A stretch of 64,000 nucleotides of DNA from Dyella sp. C9 (GTDB taxonomy: Bacteria > Pseudomonadota > Gammaproteobacteria > Xanthomonadales > Rhodanobacteraceae), in NCBI RefSeq assembly GCF_003332825.1, contig NZ_QIRF01000011.1, positions 1-64,000 of the forward strand. The letters are read 5' to 3'. The notes beneath the pieces were generated by a model that had not been told where the DNA came from, did no database searches, and saw nothing but the letters and a program-made list of their open reading frames with translations. Positions 35,691 to 46,289 of this stretch are shown here, piece by piece. How positions within the stretch are numbered: position 1 is the first letter of the stretch; every line of letters starts with the position of its first letter. The translations under genes and the position numbers were made by a program.

Positions 35691-37184
35691 ATGCGTTCTA
35701 CCGCACTCTCCGCCACCATTGCGTTTTGCCTGGTCCTCACTGGTTGCGTGACCAGTCGTGGCCTGCACACCACGGGCACCATGACCGACCCCGACAAGCT
35801 GGCGTCCGAGCGCAGCCTGGCGGATACCCGGCTCAGCCCGGCCGCGTGGCCGGCGCAGGATTGGTGGGTGGGCTACAACGATCCGCAGCTCACCGCGCTG
35901 ATCGAAGAGGCGCTGAAGAACAACCCGAGCCTGGACCAGGCCCAGGCGCGCGCCCGCCAGGCGCAGGCGGTGGCGGAAAGCGTGAATGCCGGGCGCATGC
36001 CGCAGGTGGAGGCCAATGCCTCGATCACCGGGGCGTACCTGTCGAAGAAGAACCCGATCTATCCCGAGTACGTGCTGGGCACGTTTGCGTGGAGCAAGTC
36101 GATCGGCACCGGGTTCTCCTGGGATCTGGACCTGTGGGGAGGCAAGCGTGCCGCATGGGAGGGCGCGCTGGGCCGCAGTCGTGCAGCCGAGATCGACGTG
36201 CACGCCGCGCGTATCGAACTGTCGGTGAACGTGGCCCGCGCTTATGTGCGCCTGGGTTATGCATTTGCCGAAAAGGATGTGGCCGAGCAGGAGCTCGCGC
36301 GCGCCACGAGCACGCTCGATGTCACCCGCAAGCTGGTGGCGGGCGGGCTCGATACCCCGCAGCAGGAACACCTGGCCGACTCGCAGGTGGCGGGCGCCGA
36401 GCAGCAGAAGGTGGCCGCCGACCGCGCCATTGATGCCGCGCGCAGCAGCCTCTCCGTGTTGCTGGGCGCAGGCCCGGATCGCGGCCTTGCCATCGAACGT
36501 CCGCACATGGCGGATCTTGGCCCGGCGGTGCTGCCGGACAAGCTGCCGGTCGACCTGATCGGCCGGCGCGCCGACCTGGTGGCGGCGCGGTGGGAAATCG
36601 AGGCGGCCAACAAGGACATCAAGGCGGCCAAGACCGAATTCCTGCCGAACATCAGCCTGTCGGCGATTGCCGGCTTCATAGCGGTGGGCGGCAGCACCAA
36701 TGTGCTGCAGCTGCCGGCGCGCAACTACGCGTTTGGTCCCGCGCTCAGCCTGCCGTTGTTCGACGGTGGCCGCCGACGCGCCGAACTCACGGTGGCCGAT
36801 GCCGAATACGACGCCATGGTGGCGCGCTACAACGGCCTGCTGATCGCTGCGCTCAACGATGTTTCCGACCAGGTGTCGGCGCTCAACTCGGTGCGCCAGC
36901 AGATCGTGCTGGAGCAGCGTTCGGTGGATGATGCGCAGAAGAGCTGGGACGATGCGATGAAAGCCTATCGCGGCGGCCTCAAGGGTCCGCTGACGCCGCT
37001 CACCAGCCGCCAGCAACTGCTTACGGCCCAGCAACGCCTGGCAGCCCTGCAGAGCGAACAGGCGGACATTTCCGTGCGCCTGATCGAGTCGCTGGGCGGC
37101 GGTTTCGATGGCAGTGCCGATGTGGCGCAAATCGAGTCGGCCGGCGACAAGCAGGCCGCGGCGGCCAAGGACAGCCCGCGCTGA
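35691..37184 (+). CDS. Outer membrane efflux lipoprotein, NodT/OprM-type
   Basis: This 497-residue protein is a TolC-family outer membrane channel for tripartite drug or metabolite efflux. It has a lipoprotein signal with lipobox LTGC (AFCLVLTGC), the opening WWVGYNDPQLTALIEEALKNNPSL, and two repeats of long helices with barrel segments (NVARAYVRLGYAFAEKDVAEQ, GPALSLPLFDGGRRRAEL). Start MRSTALSATIAF is chosen because it gives a normal signal peptide; ATG four codons upstream (MIPIMRS) is possible. No pump or adaptor gene is adjacent, so its partners are encoded elsewhere. A GNAT gene follows after 15 bases. Confidence 0.88.
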   Translation: MRSTALSATIAFCLVLTGCVTSRGLHTTGTMTDPDKLASERSLADTRLSPAAWPAQDWWVGYNDPQLTALIEEALKNNPSLDQAQARARQAQAVAESVNAGRMPQVEANASITGAYLSKKNPIYPEYVLGTFAWSKSIGTGFSWDLDLWGGKRAAWEGALGRSRAAEIDVHAARIELSVNVARAYVRLGYAFAEKDVAEQELARATSTLDVTRKLVAGGLDTPQQEHLADSQVAGAEQQKVAADRAIDAARSSLSVLLGAGPDRGLAIERPHMADLGPAVLPDKLPVDLIGRRADLVAARWEIEAANKDIKAAKTEFLPNISLSAIAGFIAVGGSTNVLQLPARNYAFGPALSLPLFDGGRRRAELTVADAEYDAMVARYNGLLIAALNDVSDQVSALNSVRQQIVLEQRSVDDAQKSWDDAMKAYRGGLKGPLTPLTSRQQLLTAQQRLAALQSEQADISVRLIESLGGGFDGSADVAQIESAGDKQAAAAKDSPR

Positions 37185-37199
37185 TATTCAAGGGAATGC

Positions 37200-37619
37200 A
37201 TGAAATTCGAGCTGCAGGAGATCGACCAGCCCACCGGGGCTGACCGCGAAGCCATCGCTACGCCGCTGCGTGCGTACAACCGCAGCCAGGTGCCCGATCT
37301 GGACATTCGTCCGCTGGTGATTGCCTTGCGCGACGAGCAGGGTGCGACCATCGGCGGCCTGTGGGGCGAAACCGCTCTGGACTGGCTGCACGTGGATCTG
37401 CTGGCGGTGCCCCAGTCCCTGCGTGGCCAGGACGTGGGCACGGCGATGATGCAGCAGGCCGAGTCCATCGCCCGGGCCCGCGGCTGCGTTGGCGCGTGGC
37501 TTGACACCTTTGCGTTTCAGGCACGCGGGTTCTACGAAAAGCTCGGTTATTCGGTGTTCGGCGAAATTCCCGATCACCCGCGCGGCGGTGCGCGCTACTT
37601 CCTGCGCAAGCGCTTCTGA
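37200..37619 (+). CDS. GNAT family N-acetyltransferase
   Basis: This is a 139-residue GNAT enzyme with the acetyl-CoA loop VPQSLRGQDVGTAMMQQAESIARARG and the terminal segment FQARGFYEKLGYSVFGEIPDHPRG. It resembles YkkB-like small acetyltransferases; the acceptor is unknown. It is 15 bases behind the efflux lipoprotein on the same strand, so the two may be co-transcribed and an antibiotic or metabolite acceptor is possible. Confidence 0.85.
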   Translation: MKFELQEIDQPTGADREAIATPLRAYNRSQVPDLDIRPLVIALRDEQGATIGGLWGETALDWLHVDLLAVPQSLRGQDVGTAMMQQAESIARARGCVGAWLDTFAFQARGFYEKLGYSVFGEIPDHPRGGARYFLRKRF

Positions 37620-37625
37620 GCAGGG

Positions 37626-37656
37626 CCCGGCGCCTCGCTGAACGAGGCATCCCGGG
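37626..37656. terminator. Hairpin downstream of the GNAT gene
   Basis: The core has arms GCCTCG and CGAGGC with a 5-base loop, extended by CCCGG/CCGGG pairing after a small bulge. It lies just past the GNAT stop. There is no U-tract. Confidence 0.4.
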
Positions 37657-37761
37657 GCCTGTCGCGGCACTGGAATCATCGGTGCCCGCCCATATCTCGT
37701 AAGGCTGGCGGCCCATCGAGGGCCGTCGTGCGTCGCAAGGCGCAATGATCCGGAGGTGGGC

Positions 37762-38028
37762 ATGGCAACCGGCTGGGCTGGCGATGGCGCCGTACAAGAC
37801 CAGATCGACGCGACCGTCGATGACGCGGTCAAGCGTGCGCGCAGCCGGCTGAAGCAGGGTCCGGGCCTCACGCACTGCGAGGAATGTGACGCCCTCATCC
37901 CCGAGGCGCGCCGGGTGGCGGTGCCGGGTGTGCGGCTGTGCGTGGCCTGCCAGGCCGCACACGATCGCGAGGAAGCCGCATTCAGTGGCTACAACCGTCG
38001 CGGCAGCAAGGACAGCCAGCTGCGCTGA
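37762..38028 (+). CDS. DksA/TraR-type zinc finger protein (YbiI-like)
   Basis: This 88-residue protein carries the DksA/TraR-type C4 zinc finger, HCEECDALIPEARR and RLCVACQAAHDR, typical of the YbiI subgroup. It lacks the long coiled coil of DksA, so its link to RNA polymerase is uncertain. I take the ATG directly after GGAGGTGGGC; the GTG two codons upstream lies too close to the Shine-Dalgarno. Confidence 0.87.
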   Translation: MATGWAGDGAVQDQIDATVDDAVKRARSRLKQGPGLTHCEECDALIPEARRVAVPGVRLCVACQAAHDREEAAFSGYNRRGSKDSQLR

Positions 38029-38205
38029 GCCGCGTTTGGGTGCAGCCAGGCATAACCGCGCCCAACCACGGGTCGTCTTGCTATTGACGGGCCCGCGGTG
38101 CTGGAGCGAAGGTTTCGCATTCCGTCGTCATAGAGTGCGCCTTCGCATGATTCCGTTCGACTGCCGTGTCCCGTTCCTGTCGCCCCGCCATGCCGGGGTG
38201 CGCCG

Positions 38206-39858
38206 ATGAGTGGCCGGCTGAGTCCGCTGGCCGGCAAGCAGGCGCCCGAGGCACAGCTGGTGGATGTGCAGCGCCTGCGCGACGCCTACGTGGATCTTCG
38301 CCCCGATCCGGCTGTGCCCGGCCAGCGTGTTTCGTTCGGCACGTCAGGCCATCGCGGCAGCTCGTTCGACCGCAGCTTCAACGAGTGGCATGTGCTGGCG
38401 ATTACCCAGGCGATCTGCGAGTACCGCGCCCAGCAGGGTATCGACGGCCCGCTCTACATCGGCATCGACAGTCACGCCTTGTCGCAGCCGGCGTTCGAAA
38501 GCGCGCTGGAGGTGCTGGCCGCCAACGGGGTGCAGGCGCTCATCGCCAAGGGGGGCGAGTACACGCCCACGCCGGCGATCTCGCACGCCATCCTCACCTA
38601 CAACCGAGGGCGCACGGCCGGGCTGGCCGATGGCATCGTGGTGACGCCGTCGCACAACCCGCCCGATGGCGGCGGGTTCAAGTACAACCCGCCCAATGGC
38701 GGCCCGGCCGATACCGATGTCACCGGCTGGATCCAGAAGCGCGCGAATGCGCTGATCGAAGGCGGCCTGCGCGAAGTGCGACGCGTGCCCTATGCGCAGG
38801 CGCTGCGTGCGTCCACCACGCACGAGCACGATTTCATCGCTGCCTACGTGGCCGACCTTGCCAACGTGATCGACTTTGACGCCATCCGCGGCAGCGGCGT
38901 GCACCTGGGCGTGGATCCGCTCGGTGGCGCCGGAGTGCACTACTGGGCGCCGATCGCGGAACGCTACGGCATCGACCTCACCGTGGTCAGCGACGTGGTC
39001 GATCCGACCTTCCGCTTCATGAGCGTGGACTGGGACGGCAAGATCCGCATGGATCCATCCTCCTCGCATGCCATGCAGCGCTTGATCGGCCTGAAGGACC
39101 ACTACGACGTGGCCTTTGCCTGCGACACCGACCATGACCGCCACGGCATCGTCACGCGCAGCAGTGGCCTGATGCTGCCCAACCATTACCTGTCGGTGAT
39201 GGTGGATTACCTGTATCGCCATCGCCCGGAGTGGCGCGGCGACGCGGCCGTGGGCAAGACCCTGGTCAGCACGGCGCTGATCGACCGCGTGGCCAAGCGC
39301 CTGGGGCGGCGGTTGTACGAAGTGCCGGTGGGCTTCAAGTGGTTCGTCGACGGCCTGTTCGACGGTTCGCTGGGTTTCGGCGGAGAGGAAAGCGCGGGTG
39401 CCTCGTTCCTGCGCCGCGACGGCGGCGTGTGGAGCACCGACAAGGACGGCATTGCCGCTGCGCTGCTGTCGGCCGAGATCACCGCGCGCGCCGATCGCGA
39501 TCCGGGTGAGCTGTATCGCGAGCTGTCATCCGCACTGGGTCAGCCGTTGTCCGAGCGCGTCGATGCGCCGGCCAATGGCGAGCAGAAGGCGAAGCTGTCC
39601 AAGCTGTCGCCGCAGCAGGTGAAGAGCACCGAGCTGGCTGGCGAGAAGATCGAGGTGGTGCTGGATCGCGCACCCGGCAATGGAGCCGCGATTGGCGGCA
39701 TCAAGGTGGCGTCGGCCCATGGCTGGTTCGCGGCGCGTCCGTCGGGCACCGAGGACATCTACAAGATCTACGCCGAAAGCTTCAAGGACGAGGCGCACCT
39801 GCAGCGACTGCTCGAAGAGGCCCAGGCCATGGTCGACGGGGCGCTCAACGCCTCCTGA
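38206..39858 (+). CDS. pgm: Alpha-D-glucose phosphate-specific phosphoglucomutase
   Basis: The 550-residue enzyme interconverts glucose 1-phosphate and glucose 6-phosphate for glycogen, trehalose and surface polysaccharide metabolism. It has the bacterial Pgm opening ([23 protein letters not shown]), the phosphoserine loop [11 protein letters not shown], the metal-binding stretch CDTDHDRHG, the sugar-binding [10 protein letters not shown] and the phosphate-binding loop [13 protein letters not shown]. Length is normal (about 546). Confidence 0.95.
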   Translation: MSGRLSPLAGKQAPEAQLVDVQRLRDAYVDLRPDPAVPGQRVSFGTSGHRGSSFDRSFNEWHVLAITQAICEYRAQQGIDGPLYIGIDSHALSQPAFESALEVLAANGVQALIAKGGEYTPTPAISHAILTYNRGRTAGLADGIVVTPSHNPPDGGGFKYNPPNGGPADTDVTGWIQKRANALIEGGLREVRRVPYAQALRASTTHEHDFIAAYVADLANVIDFDAIRGSGVHLGVDPLGGAGVHYWAPIAERYGIDLTVVSDVVDPTFRFMSVDWDGKIRMDPSSSHAMQRLIGLKDHYDVAFACDTDHDRHGIVTRSSGLMLPNHYLSVMVDYLYRHRPEWRGDAAVGKTLVSTALIDRVAKRLGRRLYEVPVGFKWFVDGLFDGSLGFGGEESAGASFLRRDGGVWSTDKDGIAAALLSAEITARADRDPGELYRELSSALGQPLSERVDAPANGEQKAKLSKLSPQQVKSTELAGEKIEVVLDRAPGNGAAIGGIKVASAHGWFAARPSGTEDIYKIYAESFKDEAHLQRLLEEAQAMVDGALNAS

Positions 39859-39864
39859 GCCTGC

Positions 39865-39898
39865 GCCCTCCCGTTGGCGGCGGCGCCAACGGGAGGGC
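39865..39898. terminator. Strong bidirectional hairpin between convergent genes
   Basis: Perfect 14-base arms (GCCCTCCCGTTGGC and GCCAACGGGAGGGC) enclose a 6-base loop. It lies between the stop of pgm and the stop of the first aldo/keto reductase. It lacks a U-tract but is the most stable hairpin between genes in this window. Confidence 0.75.
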
Positions 39899-39945
39899 AT
39901 GCGCGAAGGCGACGGAGCAGCGGTCGCGTCCGTCGCCTGTGCCAA

Positions 39946-40971
39946 TCACACCGGCGGCGGATTGCGCTCGGCGAAGCCGCGCTGGTGCCAGTACGGATAC
40001 ACCGGAGGCAACTCGCTGGCCTTGTCCAGCTTGGCCACCTGTTCCTTGGTGAGGCTCCAGCCCACCGCGCCCAGGTTCTGCTGCAGCTGTTCCTCGTTGC
40101 GTGCGCCGATCACCACGGTCGACACGGTGGGGCGTTGCAGCAGCCAGTTCAGCGCGATCTGCGGCACGCTCTTGCCGGTTTCCCGGGCTACCTCGTCCAG
40201 CGCATCCACTACGCGGTAGAGGTATTCGTTGTCCACCTGCGGGCCAATGTCGCCGGTCTTGTGCAGGCGGCTGGTGGCCGGCAGCGGCGCACCGCGGCGC
40301 AACTTGCCGGTGAGGCGGCCCCAGCCCAGCGGACTCCACACCACGGCGCCCACGCCCTGGTCGAGGCCGAGCGGCATCAGCTCCCACTCGTAGTCACGGC
40401 CGATCAACGAGTAGTAGGTCTGGTTGGCCACGTAGCGCGGATAACCGTAGCGGTCGGCGACGGCCTGCGACTTCATCAGGTGCCAGCCGGAGAAGTTGGA
40501 CACACCGGTGTAGCGGATCTTGCCTGCGCGCACCAGGTCGTCCAGCGTGGAGAGCGTCTCTTCCACCGGCGTCATGGCGTCGAAGCCGTGCAGCTGGAAC
40601 AGGTCGATGTAATCGGTGCCCAGGCGCTTGAGTGCTGCATCGCAGGCCTTCAACAGGTGATAGCGCGAGGACCCCACGTCATTGGCGTCCTCTCCAGCGC
40701 GGAAGGTGGCCTTGGTGGAGATCAGCACACGGTCGCGGCGACCCTTGATGGCCTCGCCGAGTACCGATTCGGCCTCGCCGTCGGAGTAGATGTCGGCGCT
40801 GTCGAACATGGTGAGGCCGGCATCCAGGCAGATGTCGACCAGCCGCCTGGCTTCCGCCACGCCGGTGTTGCCCCATGCGCTGAACAGCTCGCCCTTGCCG
40901 CCGAAGGTGCCGGTGCCAAAGCTCAGTACGGGTACCTTGAACCCGGATGCGCCCAATTGCCGATATTCCAT
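39946..40971 (-). CDS. Aldo/keto reductase (YghZ/Tas-like)
   Basis: This 341-residue NADPH-dependent reductase has the AKR tetrad setting: FDSADIYSDGEAESVLG (Asp and Tyr), VLISTKATFR (Lys) and LFQLHGFDAMTPVEETL (His), and the cofactor loop VVIGARNEEQLQQNL. It probably reduces aldehydes or ketones. The start MEYRQLG is chosen from AKR alignment; 12 extra codons upstream lack a ribosome site. It is one of three AKR genes within 4 kb. Confidence 0.9.
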   Translation of the reverse strand: MEYRQLGASGFKVPVLSFGTGTFGGKGELFSAWGNTGVAEARRLVDICLDAGLTMFDSADIYSDGEAESVLGEAIKGRRDRVLISTKATFRAGEDANDVGSSRYHLLKACDAALKRLGTDYIDLFQLHGFDAMTPVEETLSTLDDLVRAGKIRYTGVSNFSGWHLMKSQAVADRYGYPRYVANQTYYSLIGRDYEWELMPLGLDQGVGAVVWSPLGWGRLTGKLRRGAPLPATSRLHKTGDIGPQVDNEYLYRVVDALDEVARETGKSVPQIALNWLLQRPTVSTVVIGARNEEQLQQNLGAVGWSLTKEQVAKLDKASELPPVYPYWHQRGFAERNPPPV

Positions 40972-41217
40972 GGGAAGCCCTCTGCTGGTGTCGGAAAACC
41001 TCTTCATGGGGTTGACTTGTCACGATCCAAGGCGTTGACGGCTGGTCATCGCCGATGCCGGGGCCATGAGTCGACATGACGATCATGGCCACGTCCAGCC
41101 GGGTAACCAGAACGCCACCTGCGGGTCACACGATTGCACCAGGCGCCTAGTTGACTGGCAGGGTCGGCGCGGGCGGCAAGGCGGCCTGCGCGCAACACGA
41201 GAACGGAAGGGTCTGCC

Positions 41218-41340
41218 ATGACAACCGTGCTGGTTGGTCTGCTTGCTGCAGGTACGCTCGTCGCCGAAATTGCCATTGCCCATCACCTGGAGCAACGCTG
41301 GCTGCTGGCCCGCATGCGCCAGCAGCCTCCATCGGATTGA
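41218..41340 (+). CDS. Small membrane protein, 40 residues
   Basis: A short ORF begins at an ATG with GGAAGGG seven bases upstream. It encodes a hydrophobic N-terminal segment (TVLVGLLAAGTLVAEIAIA) followed by a charged tail (HHLEQRWLLARMRQQ). It fits neatly between two minus-strand reductases, with its stop 14 bases before the next gene's stop. The good ribosome site and membrane-like design suggest a real small protein; family unknown. Confidence 0.45.
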   Translation: MTTVLVGLLAAGTLVAEIAIAHHLEQRWLLARMRQQPPSD

Positions 41341-41354
41341 CCGGCCCTGACGCC

Positions 41355-42709
<1,355 letters not shown>

Positions 42710-42735
42710 GAGTGGACTCCGTGGTGGCAGGTTCA

Positions 42736-43740
42736 TCAGGCGAGCTTGCGACCCTCGACCGGATAGGCCGGGTCGGTGTAGCCGGGTGTCGAGGCATGGC
42801 CCGGGGGCACCAGCGAGTTGACGAGGTTCTCGTCGTCCTCGTTGGGCTGGAATGCCAGCGCATCCATGTAGCTGTCCCACTGCGCCTCGGTGCGCGGGCC
42901 GGTGATGGCGGCACTGACCAGCGGGTTGCGCAGTACCCAGGCGATCGCAAAGGCCACCGACGTGGTTCCGCGTGCGGCGGCATGTGCGGCAAGTGCCTGC
43001 GCGATCTTCAGCGACTCCGGGCGCCACTCGGTCTGCTGGATGCGACGGTCGCCGCGGCCGGCGCGGCTGTCGGCCGGCGGCGGGGCGTCCACCGCATACT
43101 TGCCGCTCAGCACGCCACGGGCCAATGGGCTGTAAGGCACGACGCCAAGGCCGTAGTAGCCGGCCGCGGGCAGCTGCTCCACCTCGGCGGTACGGTCAAC
43201 GATGTTGTACAGCGGCTGGCTCACCACGGGGCGCTCCATGCCCAGCTGGTCGGCGATGCGGCACACCTCGCCAATGCGCCATCCGCGGAAATTGGAGAGG
43301 CCGAAGTAACGCAGCTTGCCCTGGCGGATCAGGTCGCCGATGGCGCGCACGCCTTCCTCCAGTGGGGCGTCGAGCACCGTGCGATGAAAGTAGAGGATGT
43401 CGATGTAATCGGTTCCCAGCCGCTTCAGGCTGGCATCGACCGCCTGGTAGATCCACTTGCGCGACTGGCCCTGGCCGTTGGGTCCCTGGCCGGCGGGGTG
43501 GCTGAACTTGGTGGCGATCACCCAATGGTCGCGCTGCGCCTGCAGAGCGCGACCGACCACTTCCTCCGAGCGGCCCGCGTGATAAACGTCCGCGGTGTCG
43601 ATGAAATTGATGCCTTGTTCACGGGCCTTGTCGATGATGCGCTGCGCGGTGGCTTCGTCGGTCTCGCCGCCGAACATCATGGTGCCCAGGCACAAGGGGG
43701 ATACCTTCAGGGCGCTGCGCCCGAGATACCGGTAATCCAT
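42736..43740 (-). CDS. Aldo/keto reductase
   Basis: This is a 334-residue AKR with INFIDTADVYHAGRSEEVVG, VIATKFSHPAGQGPN, ILYFHRTVLDAPLEEG, SNFRGWRIGEV and PLARGVLSGKY. The substrate is unknown. It is the first gene behind the LysR gene (211-base gap) and is followed by the CMD gene, so the group may be under LysR control. Confidence 0.9.
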   Translation of the reverse strand: MDYRYLGRSALKVSPLCLGTMMFGGETDEATAQRIIDKAREQGINFIDTADVYHAGRSEEVVGRALQAQRDHWVIATKFSHPAGQGPNGQGQSRKWIYQAVDASLKRLGTDYIDILYFHRTVLDAPLEEGVRAIGDLIRQGKLRYFGLSNFRGWRIGEVCRIADQLGMERPVVSQPLYNIVDRTAEVEQLPAAGYYGLGVVPYSPLARGVLSGKYAVDAPPPADSRAGRGDRRIQQTEWRPESLKIAQALAAHAAARGTTSVAFAIAWVLRNPLVSAAITGPRTEAQWDSYMDALAFQPNEDDENLVNSLVPPGHASTPGYTDPAYPVEGRKLA

Positions 43741-43951
43741 GGGATTCTCCGTGGGAACGGGCAGGGTCGGCCGATGGCCTGCCTGCAGTCGTGAAAGTGT
43801 GGCGCGCGCCGCGTGGAGGCGCGGCGAAGCTGGCCGCCCGGGGCTGGCCAGGAGTGTCGGCAGCCATGCTAAGGCGGCAGCCGCCGGTGATTAAGCGCCC
43901 GATCCTGATTGAGGCCATGAGCCTCATTCATCAATGACCGCGCGGGACCGG

Positions 43952-44845
43952 TCAGGGCCGATAGCGCAGTGCGTCCACCAGCAGGGACATGGCGCGCGAC
44001 GACTGCCGCCGGCTCGGGTAGTACAGGTGATAGCCCTGGAAGGTCGGCGACCAGTCCTTGAGTATCTGCACCAGGCGCCCTTTGGCGACATGCTCGCGCA
44101 CGATGTCCTCGGGCACGAAGGCCAGGCCCAGGCCGGCGAGGGCAGCATGCAGCATCTGCGAAATGCTGTTGAGCACCAGCTGTCCTTCGATCCGCACTTT
44201 CAGTTCGCGCCGGCCTTTCTCGAACTCCCAGGCATAGACGCCGCCATGGGTGGGCAGGCGCAGGCCGATGCAGTTGTGCGTCGTCAGCTCGTGCGGCGTC
44301 CTGGGTGTTGCCCGGCTGGCGAAACAGGATGGCGCGCCGACCACGGCCATCGGCATGTCGGGGGCAATGCGCACGGCGATCATGTCCTTGGCCACCTGGT
44401 CGCCCGGTCGCACGCCCGCGTCGTAGCGTTGCGCCACGATGTCGGTGAGGCCGTAGTCGATGGCGATCTCGACCCTGATGTCCGGGTACTGGGGCAGCAG
44501 CGTCGCGAGCCTTGGCCACAACACGGTATCGGCCGCGTGCTCGGTGGCGGTGATGCGAAGGGTGCCTGCGGGTTTGTCGCGCAGCTCGGCCACAGCGGCC
44601 ACTTCCGCCTCGATCTCGTCGATGCGTGGCGAGATGTATTGCAGCAGGCGCTCGCCGGCCTCGGTGGGTGCAACGCTACGCGTGGTGCGGGTGAGCAGCC
44701 GTACGCCGAGTCGCGTTTCCAGTGCGCGCAGCGTATGGCTGAGCGCCGACTGGGAAACGCCCAGCCTGGCGGCTGCGCGAGTGAAGCTTTGCTCGCGTGC
44801 CACGGCGACGAATGCCAGCAGGTCATTGAAGTTCTCGCGCGCCAC
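43952..44845 (-). CDS. LysR family transcriptional regulator
   Basis: This 297-residue LTTR has an N-terminal winged helix-turn-helix (FNDLLAFVAVAREQSFTRAAARLGVSQSALSHTLRALE) and an effector-binding domain (GTLRITATEHAADTVLWPRL). It lies upstream of the AKR-CMD-AKR genes on the same strand, and probably controls them. The effector is unknown. Confidence 0.92.
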   Translation of the reverse strand: MARENFNDLLAFVAVAREQSFTRAAARLGVSQSALSHTLRALETRLGVRLLTRTTRSVAPTEAGERLLQYISPRIDEIEAEVAAVAELRDKPAGTLRITATEHAADTVLWPRLATLLPQYPDIRVEIAIDYGLTDIVAQRYDAGVRPGDQVAKDMIAVRIAPDMPMAVVGAPSCFASRATPRTPHELTTHNCIGLRLPTHGGVYAWEFEKGRRELKVRIEGQLVLNSISQMLHAALAGLGLAFVPEDIVREHVAKGRLVQILKDWSPTFQGYHLYYPSRRQSSRAMSLLVDALRYRP

Positions 44846-45059
44846 AAGGCCCCCGGTTGTGCCGGAATGAAAGACTTGAGCCCATTATCTTCTGTCAATG
44901 AACTGGGCGCGAAGCGGGTGCTCCACAGTGATCGGTCGAATCCCATCCCCGAGGGGCGCGGCGCATAGACATTCCACTAGGGCGAACATGACGCGACGGC
45001 AGGTGGAGCCACGCTTTGCCGGGCAAAGGCTTTCCGGGCAGTGTGCTGTGGCGAGTGAA

Positions 45060-45083
45060 GCGCCCGGCGGGGGAGCCGGGTGC
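45060..45083 (-). terminator. Hairpin directly after the SDR gene
   Basis: Nine-base arms (GCGCCCGGC and GCCGGGTGC, one G-U wobble) enclose a 6-base loop immediately past the SDR stop. It probably ends the hydrolase-DUF427-SDR transcript. There is no clear U-tract. Confidence 0.5.
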
Positions 45084-45088
45084 TGGGG

Positions 45089-45835
45089 TCACAACTTGGA
45101 GCCGCCGTCCACGCGGAGCGTGTCGCCGGTGATCCAGCGGGCATCGTCGGAGGCAAGAAAGGCCACGGCACCGGCGATGTCGTCCGGCTTCGCGATGCGC
45201 TTGAGGGCCTGCATGCCGAGCGTGACGTCGCGGCCGGCTTCGGTCTTGGTGAAGTTGGACATGTCCGTTTCCACCACGCCGGGCGCGACCGCGTTGACAC
45301 GTATGCCGCGCTCGCCCAGCGCCGCGGCGAAGTGCTTGACCATCGTGTCGATGGCGCCCTTGGTGGCTGCATAGGCGGACAGCGTGCCCACCGCCGCGCG
45401 CGCAGCCAGCGACGAGGTGAAGACGATGCTGCTGCCCTTGCACAGGCTGGGCAGCAACTGTTGCACCAGAAAATAGGGCGCACGCACGTTCACCGCGAAC
45501 AACTGGTCGAAGTCCTCCACGGTGAGTTCCTCGATGGGTGCGGCCCTGGATACGCCGGCGTTGGCGACCAGGATGTCCAGTCGGTCGCCGACGATGTCGC
45601 GCACCTGCCGGGCCAGTTCATGCGGGCCGTCGGGCTTGCCGAGGTCGGCGCCGACCTTCTGGGCGCGACCGCCCGCCTGGGTGATTTCCGCCACCACGGC
45701 GTCGGCCTCGTTCTGCGCGCTGCCGTAGTGGACCAGTACCTGCGCGCCGGCCTTGGCCAATGCGAGGGCGGCGGCGCGACCGATGCCGCGCGAAGCACCC
45801 GTGACGAGTGCGGTCTTGCCAGTGAGCGTTGACAT
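45089..45835 (-). CDS. SDR family oxidoreductase
   Basis: This is a 248-residue classical short-chain dehydrogenase/reductase. It has the cofactor loop TGASRGIGRA, the NAG motif (VANAGVSRA), catalytic Ser in IVFTSSLAA and Tyr-Lys in YAATKGAID, and an Asp/Gly tail DTLRVDGGSKL. It likely reduces a ketone with NAD(P)H. It follows the DUF427 gene by 26 bases on the same strand. Confidence 0.93.
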   Translation of the reverse strand: MSTLTGKTALVTGASRGIGRAAALALAKAGAQVLVHYGSAQNEADAVVAEITQAGGRAQKVGADLGKPDGPHELARQVRDIVGDRLDILVANAGVSRAAPIEELTVEDFDQLFAVNVRAPYFLVQQLLPSLCKGSSIVFTSSLAARAAVGTLSAYAATKGAIDTMVKHFAAALGERGIRVNAVAPGVVETDMSNFTKTEAGRDVTLGMQALKRIAKPDDIAGAVAFLASDDARWITGDTLRVDGGSKL

Positions 45836-45861
45836 GATGCGATGTCCTTGGGTTGGGTTTT

Positions 45862-46257
45862 TCAGGCTTGTTCGTCGATGCTGTCGACGCGGTCGGGATA
45901 GAAGGCGAGGTGGTCCTTGATGCCGGCGACCGCGGCGTAAGGGTCTTCGTAGGTCCAGGCCGCGTTGATGGCGCGCTCGCCGCCGAGCGGAATGCCGTAG
46001 TAGTGGCACTCGCCCTTGTAGGGGCAGTACGTGACATGTTCGCTGCGTTGGAGCTGCGACATGTCCACGTCCTCGCGGGGTATGTAGTGCACCGGGGGAT
46101 AGCTCGCCTCCTTGAGGGTGAGCGTGCGGCGCGAGTCCGCGATCACCTTGCCGTGGACGGTCACCACCACGCGTCGCGGGCTGGTCGTCACCGTGATGGG
46201 ATGATCCGGTCCAGGGATTTTCACGGTTCTCGTCGGCGCGACCTGAGGCTGGTTCAT
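45862..46257 (-). CDS. DUF427 domain protein
   Basis: This is a 131-residue soluble protein of the DUF427 family. It has the typical HPITVTTSPRRVVVTVHGKVIADS, ASYPPVHYIPREDVDM, and a core CPYKGECHYYGIPLG, and ends AWTYEDPYAAVAGIKDHLAFYPDRV. Function is not known; family members often neighbour reductases and hydrolases as here. It lies between the hydrolase (32 bases) and SDR genes. Confidence 0.88.
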   Translation of the reverse strand: MNQPQVAPTRTVKIPGPDHPITVTTSPRRVVVTVHGKVIADSRRTLTLKEASYPPVHYIPREDVDMSQLQRSEHVTYCPYKGECHYYGIPLGGERAINAAWTYEDPYAAVAGIKDHLAFYPDRVDSIDEQA

Positions 46258-46289
46258 GGCGATGTCTCCTGTGTGAGGGTGGTTGCGCG

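Noticed and set aside
35124-37130. Long open minus frame across the efflux lipoprotein gene
   Set aside because: Antisense to a clear TolC-family gene; shadow composition.
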